Assembly (NCBI GenBank): GCA_937915915.1
Contig: CALGGN010000320.1
Coordinates: 1-5,472 of the forward strand
Origin: an uncultured Selenomonas sp.
GTDB lineage: Bacteria > Bacillota > Negativicutes > Selenomonadales > Selenomonadaceae
Length of the DNA stretch: 5,472 bases
Direction of reading: 5' to 3'
Under the pieces are notes generated by a model, which saw only the letters and a program-made list of their open reading frames with translations, was not told where the DNA came from and did not search any database. The number at the start of each line of letters is the position of its first letter. Positions within the stretch are counted from its first letter, which is position 1. Position numbers and translations under genes: made by a program. Below, in pieces: positions 1-5,313 of the stretch.

Positions 1-204
1 TCGAGATGGTGCAGGCGGAGGTGGCGCGGCGCAAGCGGGAGGGCGGCAGATACAGTGGTGTGAGCATTTTCTCCGGCAAAATCAAGTGCGGCGAGTGCGG
101 CGGCTCCTTTGGAGCCAAGGTCTGGCATTCCACGGACAAGTACCGCAGGGTCATCTACCGTTGCAACAAGAAGTACGACGGGCATAAATGCAAAACGCCC
201 CATG

Positions 205-229
205 GGTAATATGCCGGTGGCATATTACC
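205..229. repeat. Perfect 11-bp inverted repeat at the recombinase frameshift
   Basis: The arms GGTAATATGCC (205-215) and GGCATATTACC (219-229) are exact reverse complements around a 3-base GGT loop. The element sits where the recombinase frame breaks: CKTPH ends at 203 and HITEEDI resumes at 221. The right arm contains the original coding bases (CAT ATT ACC). The left arm looks like an inverted copy of them inside the extra 20 bp. The in-frame stop TAA at 207-209 is created by the left arm. Confidence 0.85.
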
Positions 230-286
230 GAGGAGGACATCAAAATGGCCTTCGTCACGGCATTCAACCAACTGGTGACAGAGCGG

Positions 287-322
287 GCTGGCGCAAACGT
301 CGCATCACGCTCCTGCGCCAGC
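287..322. repeat. 9-bp inverted repeat at the second recombinase lesion
   Basis: GCTGGCGCA (287-295) and TGCGCCAGC (314-322) are perfect reverse complements separated by 18 bp. They lie at the point where the coiled-coil region of the recombinase is missing. A short direct repeat TCCTGCGC (311-318 and 332-339) partly overlaps the right arm. No independent function is suggested. The repeats are recorded because they mark the junction of the internal deletion. Confidence 0.6.
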
Positions 323-475
323 ACTAGCGCATCCTGCGCGTCGGTGGCAGAGTTCGATGAGCGGCTCTGGGGCGCGATGGTGAACTATGTGACGGTGGGC
401 GTGGACGGTGGAATGACAGTGGTGTTTCGGGATGGGACGGAATTCGATTTCAATCAATTTCGATAGATTTCGTTT

Positions 476-1255
476 TCAAATTTGACAATTTGCCGCTATA
501 ATATCTTTGAGCGATACATGAGGATTGCGGTAACGGGCATGGGGGTTCTTTTCCGGGAAAGTGAATTGGATTGCTTTCTGCGGGCAAGCATGGATACAGG
601 CAAGGCAGGCAACGCAGCGCTTCATATTCTGATGCGCTCTCTTATCCTCAATTTTGATGCAGCCTCTTGGACATACTTTTGAGCAGATACCACAGCCAAT
701 GCAGGAATCTGTAATCTGATACATCTCTGCGCTCTTGGCGCGGAAGTCTTTTTCCGGGTCAAGGGTAAAGGGGGCTTGCAGTAGCTGTTCATGGAATTCG
801 ATATCCCATGCCGTAGGCTGGGCAATAAATGGTCTTCTTTTCGCTATATCCTCCTTGATAGCGGCAAGGTGCTCATCCACCTTCTTCTCCGGGTCAATGC
901 GGAGTTCTTCCTCAATGTCGAAGGCTGGCAGGGCATTATCCACCATTTTCAATACATTCACATAATCCAGCCGTTTTCCTTGTCCTTCCATAAACTCCTT
1001 GATACGCACCGTTGCGCCGCCTTGGCAGAAGCCGTAGGTCAGCACCATATAGAAATATTTTGTGTCAAAGGTTGCCGCTTGCAGGAATTCCTTGATATGA
1101 GGCGGCACTTCATGGGCATAGATGGGACATACCACGCCGATGGACTCCGCAGCATAATTCCTGCCCAACGATTCGTGGGAAATACTGACCAATTCCTCGT
1201 CCAGTTCCCTTGCTACATACAGGCAGTTGCCCGTGGCTGTGAAATAAAATACCAT
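476..1255 (-). CDS. EFR1-family flavodoxin-like / 2x[4Fe-4S] ferredoxin protein
   Basis: This 259-residue protein has an N-terminal flavodoxin-like domain (about 1-165) and a C-terminal bacterial ferredoxin domain (about 178-232). Residues 4-14 (YFTATGNCLYV) form the FMN phosphate-binding loop typical of EFR1 proteins. Two clean cluster motifs follow: CIGCGICSKVCP (C185, C188, C191, C195) and CVACLACIHACP (C214, C217, C220, C224), enough for two [4Fe-4S] clusters. There is no signal peptide or membrane segment, so it is probably a cytoplasmic electron carrier passing electrons between flavin and iron-sulfur centres. Length and architecture are full for the family, whose physiological partners are largely unknown. 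Its ATG (1253-1255) lies one base after the stop of the upstream AraC gene, with the Shine-Dalgarno sequence (GGAGAA) inside that gene's 3' end. The two genes are therefore almost certainly cotranscribed and translationally coupled. Domain assignment is secure; the reaction is unknown. Confidence 0.92.
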   Translation of the reverse strand: MVFYFTATGNCLYVARELDEELVSISHESLGRNYAAESIGVVCPIYAHEVPPHIKEFLQAATFDTKYFYMVLTYGFCQGGATVRIKEFMEGQGKRLDYVNVLKMVDNALPAFDIEEELRIDPEKKVDEHLAAIKEDIAKRRPFIAQPTAWDIEFHEQLLQAPFTLDPEKDFRAKSAEMYQITDSCIGCGICSKVCPRGCIKIEDKRAHQNMKRCVACLACIHACPQKAIQFTFPEKNPHARYRNPHVSLKDIIAANCQI

Positions 1256-1256
1256 C

Positions 1257-2264
1257 TCAATGTTCTCCTTTCTCCTGTCTGTACTTTCGATAATCGCTGA
1301 TACTCATACCTGTCCATAGGGCAAATGCCCTCAAAAAAGAGTTGGTTTCCTGATATCCTAAGAGATAGGCGATTCTCTCTGCGGTCATGCTGTCATCCTG
1401 CAAATAATGCTTGGCCAAAAGCTCTCTGGTATGATTGAGCTGCGTCTGAAATGTGGTTCCATCTTCGTTCAGTTTTCGTTGCAGGGTGCGCTTGCTGATG
1501 CCAAGTTTCTCTGCAGCCCGACTGATGTCGCTTTCCCCACCGGGCAAGAGTTCAATCAGCGCACTCCTAAGCCGTGCGCTCATGGAATCATCCATCTCCG
1601 TTTCTGCCAATCTTCGCTTGAGTTCCGGCTCAAAATACCCCCACATAGTTTCATTCCATGATACAAAGGGCAGTTCTAAGTCGCTTGCGGAAAAGACAAG
1701 CAGATTTCTGTCACCGCACTTAGGCGTACAGCCGAAAAATTCAGTCATTGCTTCATTGGGAATTGCGTCTTTGAAGCAGATGCTAAGGGGAGAGACTGGC
1801 TCTTTGCTGGCACTGCGGAGGAGATGAACGATGAATGTAAACTCCACTTCTATGAGAAAAGCCGGTATCCTTAGACTGCTCTCCACAGCCACAACTTCCA
1901 AGGAATAGACATCATCCTGTTTAGCTGTCAGAAAGCTCAGTGGGCCTATGAGCCGTTTATATTGCGCCAATCGTTCAATACAATTTTTTCCATTTCGGCT
2001 GCAATAAGCGGCAAAAATTGGCGGTGAAAAAGTCTTTAATTCCTCGGCTGTGCCCATGCGTATCGGCATCATAGGATCACAAGCCTGCTGGCTTACCTCT
2101 TCCATGAAGGAGAAGTAGTTTTCGGCGGTCATCATGGGACTTCGATGATTCAGCGTGTCCGCAGAAAGTCCTGCCTTGCGCAGAGCCTCCTCTACGTTGA
2201 TGCCGTAGGCAGAGAGGAATTGCTTGTAGTTCCCCTCCAGCAAAAAGCGTTTTGTCGATTTCAT
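1257..2264 (-). CDS. AraC-family regulator with Arabinose_bd-type sensor domain
   Basis: This 335-residue protein has the layout of the OruR/ArgR-like branch of AraC regulators. Residues about 15-200 match an Arabinose_bd-type ligand domain, including the FSPPIFAAYCS and LERLAQYKRLIGP-like segments (here CIERLAQYKRLIGP, 95-108). Residues about 230-333 form the HTH_18 DNA-binding domain. The first helix-turn-helix is at about 246-266 (DISRAAEKLGISKRTLQRKL). The second is at about 295-316, with the family signature AERIAYLLGYQETNSFLRAFALWTG-like pattern and the terminal SISDYRKY. The start ATG (2262-2264) has a strong GGAGGTG ribosome binding site 7 bases upstream. The gene is the first of a leftward operon with the EFR1 gene and is divergent from the VOC gene at 2426. 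A 21-bp-period direct repeat in the divergent region is a candidate binding site. The ligand is unknown; proteins of this branch sense small metabolites rather than sugars in many cases. Family call secure, regulon inferred. Confidence 0.92.
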   Translation of the reverse strand: MKSTKRFLLEGNYKQFLSAYGINVEEALRKAGLSADTLNHRSPMMTAENYFSFMEEVSQQACDPMMPIRMGTAEELKTFSPPIFAAYCSRNGKNCIERLAQYKRLIGPLSFLTAKQDDVYSLEVVAVESSLRIPAFLIEVEFTFIVHLLRSASKEPVSPLSICFKDAIPNEAMTEFFGCTPKCGDRNLLVFSASDLELPFVSWNETMWGYFEPELKRRLAETEMDDSMSARLRSALIELLPGGESDISRAAEKLGISKRTLQRKLNEDGTTFQTQLNHTRELLAKHYLQDDSMTAERIAYLLGYQETNSFLRAFALWTGMSISDYRKYRQEKGEH

Positions 2265-2294
2265 CAGCCACCTCCAGATGAACGGTGTATAGAT

Positions 2295-2322
2295 TTGTAA
2301 TACGAATTTTGTTTTTTATAAA
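2295..2322 (+). promoter_or_regulatory. Candidate sigma-A promoter for the VOC gene at 2426
   Basis: A -35 like TTGTAA (2295-2300) is followed after 16 bp by a -10 like TATAAA (2317-2322). Transcription would start near 2329, leaving a leader of about 97 nt before the VOC start codon. The match is moderate and rests on eye inspection alone. The -10 lies in the palindrome TTTATAAA (2315-2322), which also supplies the -10 of the opposing candidate promoter. Confidence 0.4.
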
Positions 2323-2342
2323 ACATATCACGAGAAAACCAA
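2315..2342 (-). promoter_or_regulatory. Candidate sigma-A promoter for the AraC-EFR1 operon
   Basis: Reading leftward, TTGGTT (complement of 2337-2342) and TATAAA (complement of 2315-2320) are spaced by 16 bp. The predicted start is near 2308, about 44 nt before the AraC start codon. The 21-bp-period direct repeat at 2349-2385 would then lie at about -41 to -77. That is close to where AraC proteins sit when they activate from beside RNA polymerase. Assignment is by inspection only. Confidence 0.42.
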
Positions 2343-2348
2343 TAAGTC

Positions 2349-2385
2349 CATATCAATCAATGCCTCTTTCATATCAATTCATGCC
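2349..2385. promoter_or_regulatory. 21-bp-period direct repeat, putative AraC operator
   Basis: CATATCAATCAATGCC (2349-2364) and CATATCAATTCATGCC (2370-2385) match at 14 of 16 positions and begin exactly 21 bp apart, two helical turns. Paired direct half-sites of about 17 bp with a 21-bp period are the classic arrangement bound by AraC dimers (araI1-I2). The repeat lies between the divergent AraC gene (1257-2264) and the VOC gene (2426). That makes the adjacent regulator the obvious candidate binder. The repeat is seen directly; its binding role is inference. Confidence 0.6.
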
Positions 2386-2425
2386 AAGGGTTGATTTTGG
2401 GGGCAACAACAAGAGGGAGAGAAAC

Positions 2426-2812
2426 ATGAATCTGAAGAAACTACATCATGTTGCTGTCATTGGCAGTGATTACAAAAAGTCCAAGCATTTTTATGTGGAG
2501 CTGCTGGGCTTTCAGATTATCCGTGAAAATCATCGTCCCGAACGGCAGGATTGGAAAATCGACTTGCGGTTGGATGATTGTGAGTTGGAACTATTCATCA
2601 AGCCGGACTGTCCTCCGCGTCCGCATTACCCAGAGCCAGAAACAGCGGGACTTAGGCATCTTGCCTTTCGGGTGGATTCCGTGGAGAAAACCGCAGCCGA
2701 ACTCAATCGTCTGGGCATAGAAACCGAACCCATTCGTACCGATGACTTCACGGGAGAAAAGATGACCTTTTTCCATGACCCCGATGGGCTGCCATTGGAA
2801 ATCCATGAGTGA
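2426..2812 (+). CDS. gloA2: SMU1112c/YaeR-like glyoxalase-fold (VOC) metalloprotein
   Basis: This 128-residue protein of the vicinal oxygen chelate superfamily closely resembles E. coli YaeR (GloA2). Shared features are the start KKLHHVAVIGSDY, the core ELELFIKP, the GLRHLAFRVD segment and the ending FTGEKMTFFHDPDGLPLEIHE. Two beta-alpha-beta-beta-beta units are visible (about 4-57 and 75-127). The expected metal ligands are all present: H8, E55, H78 and E125, so a metal-dependent isomerase, lyase or dioxygenase activity is plausible. A glyoxalase I role is suggested by similarity only; the substrate of YaeR-type proteins is not established. I chose the ATG at 2426, preceded by GAGGGAG, over the longer open frame from 2285. 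The longer form would add 47 non-homologous residues running through the promoter and operator region. The gene is divergent from the AraC-EFR1 operon. It is cytoplasmic, with no signal peptide. Confidence 0.88.
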   Translation: MNLKKLHHVAVIGSDYKKSKHFYVELLGFQIIRENHRPERQDWKIDLRLDDCELELFIKPDCPPRPHYPEPETAGLRHLAFRVDSVEKTAAELNRLGIETEPIRTDDFTGEKMTFFHDPDGLPLEIHE

Positions 2813-2835
2813 GGCGGTAAAACTATAATCTTTCG

Positions 2836-2865
2836 TATAATGGTTGCCTTTTGACAGCCATTATA
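2836..2865. terminator. Hairpin downstream of the VOC gene, possible terminator
   Basis: TATAATGGTTG (2836-2846) pairs with CAGCCATTATA (2855-2865) over 11 bp with one G-T wobble and an 8-base loop. It begins 24 nt after the VOC stop codon in a gap between convergent genes. No strong T-tract follows on either strand, so intrinsic termination is uncertain. The structure is clear; the role is inferred from position. Confidence 0.4.
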
Positions 2866-2879
2866 ACGCAATTGTTCAA

Positions 2880-2898
2880 ATTTTGCCGTAGGCAAAAT
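2880..2898. repeat. 8-bp perfect inverted repeat in the convergent intergenic gap
   Basis: ATTTTGCC (2880-2887) and GGCAAAAT (2891-2898) are exact reverse complements around a 3-base loop. It is the middle of three hairpins between the convergent VOC and AraC genes. It may contribute to transcription termination or transcript 3'-end protection on either strand. A short repetitive extragenic element is an alternative. Nothing else is recognisable in the gap at 2813-2991. Confidence 0.5.
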
Positions 2899-2949
2899 CC
2901 TCCAATTGACGTTTCAACGATGCGGGAGATATGCTCGCCGCCTGTTCTG

Positions 2950-2982
2950 AGATGTCCCCACTTTCGGAAGAGGGGGACATCT
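2950..2982 (-). terminator. Strong hairpin just after the second AraC gene, probable terminator
   Basis: AGATGTCCCC (2950-2959) pairs perfectly with GGGGACATCT (2973-2982). An inner CTT/AAG extension (2961-2963 with 2968-2970) closes a TCGG tetraloop. The stem begins 9 nt past the stop codon of the leftward AraC gene (2992), a typical terminator position. There is no good T-run after it on the minus strand, so it could instead be a 3'-end stabilising stem or a weak terminator. Confidence 0.5.
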
Positions 2983-2991
2983 TCTGCCTCG

Positions 2992-3882
2992 TTATAACCC
3001 GTTCCTTTTGTGTTCCTTTCTGTAATTGCGCGGAGTGCAGCCTTTGTGGCGCAAGAACATTTCCGTAAAATAGCTTGGGCTGTTAAATCCACACGCATAA
3101 GCAATTTCCGTAATGGAGATATTGTCATCAAGCAAAAGCATCATTCCTGTCTGCAAACGGTAGGCATTGAGATATTCTATAGGGCTTTTGCCGAGATATT
3201 TTTTGAATATCTTACAACATTTGCTGCGGCATACGCCGCCGGAAGCTGCAATATCAGCCAGGCTTAACGCGGTTTTGTAATTCTGCCCGACAAATGCGGT
3301 CATTTTGCGGCAAACTTCCACCTCTTGATGCTGTGCAAGAGGATGTGTGGCCAGTTCGCTGCGCAGAGTTTCCTGCCACTTAGCCCAAAAAAGGCAGGCC
3401 GTTCCCAAAAACTCCAGCTCATGCTCCTTTATGGGTTGAAACTCCCGAAAATGGTCGATAATTTTCAATAGGGCGGCATGGAGTTTATCGCAGCGGTGCA
3501 GATATTTTTCCGTGATTAAGGGGTGCGTGATGATTGGCTCAATATACCGATGATAGATACTCTTATTGGCTGTCAGGGCGTTGGGGCGAAATAGTACGCA
3601 CAAGTATTCGCAGTCGCTGCCATCGGCTGAGTAAGGATAGTGCATCTGCCGTGAATTGACAACGATACCGTCAGCTTCTGCCACCAAAAAATTTCGTCCG
3701 TTGACTTTGTAAGAAAAATGTCCATGCAGAGCTTTCATAATTTCTATGTCATCATGCCAATGTCCCAACGCCTTCATGCTGGGATAATAAGACAAGCGTC
3801 CAATGCCGATATAAAAAGGAACGGCATCATCATCGTATGGCACACATTCGGAGAAATCCTTCATCACACGCAACTGTGACAT
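2992..3882 (-). CDS. AraC-family regulator with N-terminal cupin domain
   Basis: This 296-residue regulator has an N-terminal cupin sensor domain (about 25-100), with the GHWHDDIEI and HGHFSYKVNG segments typical of the group. The C-terminal HTH_18 domain spans about 190-293. The first helix-turn-helix is at about 207-228 (SLADIAASGGVCRSKCCKIF). The second is at about 257-279 (ISITEIAYACGFNSPSYFTEMF), followed by the family ending GCTPRNYRKEH. Three cysteines cluster in the first recognition region (C218, C222, C223). I chose the ATG at 3880-3882 with GAGGAG (3894-3899) 11 bases upstream. The frame can be opened at a GTG (3892-3894), but that codon abuts the Shine-Dalgarno sequence and would add only four residues. 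The gene is divergent from the HAD phosphatase gene across a 145-bp AT-rich region with a 21-bp-period direct repeat, its likely binding site. The effector is unknown. Confidence 0.9.
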   Translation of the reverse strand: MSQLRVMKDFSECVPYDDDAVPFYIGIGRLSYYPSMKALGHWHDDIEIMKALHGHFSYKVNGRNFLVAEADGIVVNSRQMHYPYSADGSDCEYLCVLFRPNALTANKSIYHRYIEPIITHPLITEKYLHRCDKLHAALLKIIDHFREFQPIKEHELEFLGTACLFWAKWQETLRSELATHPLAQHQEVEVCRKMTAFVGQNYKTALSLADIAASGGVCRSKCCKIFKKYLGKSPIEYLNAYRLQTGMMLLLDDNISITEIAYACGFNSPSYFTEMFLRHKGCTPRNYRKEHKRNGL

Positions 3883-3906
3883 GCTTTGTTTCACTCCTCA
3901 TAAAAA

Positions 3907-3942
3907 TACGATTGTTATATAACTGGCTACGATTGTGATATA
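3907..3942. promoter_or_regulatory. 21-bp-period direct repeat, putative operator of the cupin-AraC regulator
   Basis: TACGATTGTTATATA (3907-3921) and TACGATTGTGATATA (3928-3942) match at 14 of 15 positions and start 21 bp apart. A related TTGTTATGTAA at 3975-3985 matches the first copy's TTGTTATATAA (3912-3922) at 10 of 11 positions. It lies 63 bp away, three further 21-bp steps. The geometry fits AraC half-sites in direct orientation. It lies between the AraC gene and the divergent HAD gene. The sequence differs from the repeat at 2349-2385, consistent with a different regulator. Function is inference. Confidence 0.6.
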
Positions 3943-3962
3943 TATTATCTAAATTATATGCT
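3933..3962 (+). promoter_or_regulatory. Candidate promoter of the HAD-VOC gene pair
   Basis: TTGTGA (3933-3938) and TATGCT (3957-3962) are spaced by 18 bp; TATATG (3955-3960) is an alternative -10 with a 16-bp spacer. The start would be near 3967-3969. The -35 lies inside the second direct repeat (3928-3942), so a bound AraC protein would overlap the -35, as in class II activation. Both boxes are weak, as is usual for activator-dependent promoters. Confidence 0.35.
3953..3958 (-). promoter_or_regulatory. Candidate -10 box for the cupin-AraC gene
   Basis: The complement of 3953-3958 reads a consensus TATAAT. No convincing -35 is seen 16-18 bp upstream of it on the minus strand. Transcription would start near 3946, placing the direct repeat (3907-3942) just downstream of the start, where binding would block transcription (autorepression). 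The box overlaps the plus-strand -10 candidate of the HAD gene. Confidence 0.35.
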
Positions 3963-4027
3963 ACCATATCATTGTTGTTATGTAAATCAGAAAGCAAATC
4001 CTTATATTTTTAGAGGAGGATAAAGAC

Positions 4028-4831
4028 ATGAAAAAGCTAATTTCTCTGGACATTGACGGAACGCTTTATAACAGTCAACAGCAGATTACGCCTGCTACGC
4101 GAGCAGCGTTATTGCGCGCGCAGGAGAAAGGTGCGGTACTTGTGCTGGCTTCTGGGCGTCCTACGGCTGGGCTGGTGCCGATTGCCCAGAAACTTGATAT
4201 GTGGCGGCATCACGGCATGCTTCTTGCCTACAACGGCGGCGTGGTCAACGACTGCATGACGGGAGAAGCGATATACAGCTGTACAATCCCCGTGCCGTTA
4301 TCCAAGAAGTTACTGCGTCATCTGGAAAAATTCCCGGTCAATCCGATTGTCGATGACGGCACGACCATCTACACCACCGACCCCGAAGGCTTCCAAGTGC
4401 CTTACGAGAGCAAATCCAATCACTTGGACGTTATTCAGGTGGAAAACATTTGCGACGCAGTGGATTTTTCTCCGGTAAAAATTCTCATTGCCGCCCCGGA
4501 GGACGTTTTGCAGGCAAATAAGTCAGCCATCAGCCAGCCCTTTGCCGAGGAAATGTCCTTTGTTCTTTCCTCCCCGGTATATCTGGAGGCTACGCCCTTC
4601 GGCGTAAACAAGGCCGATGCTCTGCGTAAAACCTGTGAAGCGCTGGGCGTAAGCACCGCTGATATTGTCGCTTTTGGCGATGCCCAAAACGACATTCCCA
4701 TGCTGGAATTGGCAGGATACGGCGTAGCTATGGGCAATGCCTGTGAGGCGCTAAAAGAAATTGCCGATGAAATCACATCAACAAATGATGAGGACGGCAT
4801 TGCCCATACTTTGGAAAAATTAGGGTTGTAA
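4028..4831 (+). CDS. Cof-type HAD-superfamily (IIB) phosphatase
   Basis: This 267-residue member of the Cof/YidA/YcsE group of haloacid dehalogenase-like hydrolases has the usual family length. The four HAD motifs are complete: motif I LDIDGT with nucleophile D8 and acid D10, motif II LASGR with S42, motif III K195 in FGVNKADAL, and motif IV GDAQNDIPML with D218 and D222 for Mg2+. A C2-type cap lies between motifs II and III (about 85-185). Such proteins hydrolyse phosphate from sugar phosphates, nucleotides or flavin/pyridoxal phosphates; the substrate cannot be read from sequence. It is cytoplasmic. The ATG is preceded by a strong AGAGGAGGA (4012-4020) with a 7-base spacer. It is divergent from the cupin-AraC gene, which probably controls it, and lies 67 bp before a VOC gene with no visible terminator between them. 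Confidence 0.92.
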   Translation: MKKLISLDIDGTLYNSQQQITPATRAALLRAQEKGAVLVLASGRPTAGLVPIAQKLDMWRHHGMLLAYNGGVVNDCMTGEAIYSCTIPVPLSKKLLRHLEKFPVNPIVDDGTTIYTTDPEGFQVPYESKSNHLDVIQVENICDAVDFSPVKILIAAPEDVLQANKSAISQPFAEEMSFVLSSPVYLEATPFGVNKADALRKTCEALGVSTADIVAFGDAQNDIPMLELAGYGVAMGNACEALKEIADEITSTNDEDGIAHTLEKLGL

Positions 4832-4898
4832 TTTCAGGGGCTATATACAAAACGTAATTTGATCATGAATACAGTTTATGCAAACGGAGAAACGAAAT

Positions 4899-5282
4899 AT
4901 GAAAATTGAACATATCGCAATATATGTAAATGACTTGGAAGCAGTCAGAGACTTTTTCGTGCAATATTTTGGCGGCACGGCAAATGACGGTTATCATAAT
5001 CAGACGACGGACTTTCGTTCCTATTTTATTTCTTTTGACAATGGTGCAAGGCTTGAGATTATGCAAAAGCCAAACATGGCAGATGATAATAAAAAGCTTG
5101 CCAGAACAGGTTTCATCCATGTGGCGTTTAGCGTGGGAAGCAAGGAAGCCGTGGACGCGCTCACCAATAGACTGAGAACCGATGGCTACGAAGTCGCCAG
5201 CGGGCCTCGCGTCACCGGCGATGGTTATTACGAAAGCTGCATCATAGGCATTGAGGGAAATCAAATCGAAGTAACAGTATAA
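4899..5282 (+). CDS. VOC-family (glyoxalase/dioxygenase fold) protein
   Basis: This 127-residue vicinal oxygen chelate protein has the start MKIEHIAIYVNDLEAVRDFF, the block DFRSYFISFDNGARLEIM, FIHVAFSVGS in the second half, and GDGYYESCIIGIEGNQIEVTV at the end. The four expected metal ligands are present: H5, E53, H74 and E124. It belongs to a widespread, mostly uncharacterised Bacillota lactoylglutathione-lyase-like group and is clearly distinct from the YaeR-like VOC protein at 2426. I chose the ATG at 4899 with GGAG (4886-4889) 9 bases upstream. The upstream in-frame ATG at 4878 has no ribosome binding site and adds seven residues without homology. No separate promoter is evident in the 67-bp gap after the HAD gene, so cotranscription is likely. 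Probable metal-dependent lyase, isomerase or resistance protein; substrate unknown. Confidence 0.88.
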   Translation: MKIEHIAIYVNDLEAVRDFFVQYFGGTANDGYHNQTTDFRSYFISFDNGARLEIMQKPNMADDNKKLARTGFIHVAFSVGSKEAVDALTNRLRTDGYEVASGPRVTGDGYYESCIIGIEGNQIEVTV

Positions 5283-5313
5283 GAAAAAGCGAGACAGAGA
5301 TACTGGCCGCTGT

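Larger units (their letters stand above)
1..466 (+). pseudogene. Large serine recombinase, degenerate 3' end (partial, 5' end outside window)
   Basis: This is the tail of a large serine recombinase (TnpX/Tn4451-like site-specific integrase of mobile elements). The open frame entering from the left reads ...EMVQAEVARRKREGG and then a recombinase zinc-ribbon domain. Counting from the Met at base 6, its likely zinc ligands are C28, C31, C53 and C62, and it contains the typical KVWHSTDKYRRVIYRC segment. The frame stops at 207-209, just after CKTPH. Homology resumes in another frame at 221 with HITEEDIKMAFVTAFNQL, so about 20 bp have been inserted and shift the frame. After TERAG (about 292) the roughly 100-residue coiled coil usual in this family is missing. 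It is replaced by a short Ser/Ala/Cys-rich stretch before the expected C-terminal block EFDERLWGAMVNYVTV...FRDGTEF, which ends at 466. Two independent lesions make it a pseudogene. The catalytic N-terminal domain lies outside the window. Its 3' end meets the oppositely oriented EFR1 gene with a gap of only 9 bp. The family call is firm; the history of the lesions is inference. Confidence 0.88.

Noticed and set aside
482..502. TTGACA and TATAAT both present near the recombinase/EFR1 junction
   Set aside because: The spacing is only 9 bp and the sequence is coding for the EFR1 C-terminus on the other strand. Not a functional promoter layout.
791..1300. 169-codon open frame on the plus strand
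   Set aside because: It is antisense to the clearly real EFR1 gene and its translation shows no recognisable domain.
2285..2425. In-frame N-terminal extension of the YaeR-like VOC gene
   Set aside because: The 47 extra residues have no VOC similarity, lack a ribosome binding site and run through the divergent promoter and repeat region. The ATG at 2426 has a good GAGGGAG.
2851..2880. Consensus TTGACA in the convergent gap
   Set aside because: It forms part of a hairpin loop and arm, no -10 lies 16-18 bp downstream, and there is no gene to transcribe in that direction.
3883..3894. GTG start for the cupin-AraC gene
   Set aside because: The GAGGA Shine-Dalgarno sequence directly touches this GTG with no spacer. 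The ATG at 3880-3882 is better placed.
4878..4898. Upstream ATG for the second VOC gene
   Set aside because: No Shine-Dalgarno sequence precedes it and VOC homology begins at the ATG at 4899, which has GGAG upstream.
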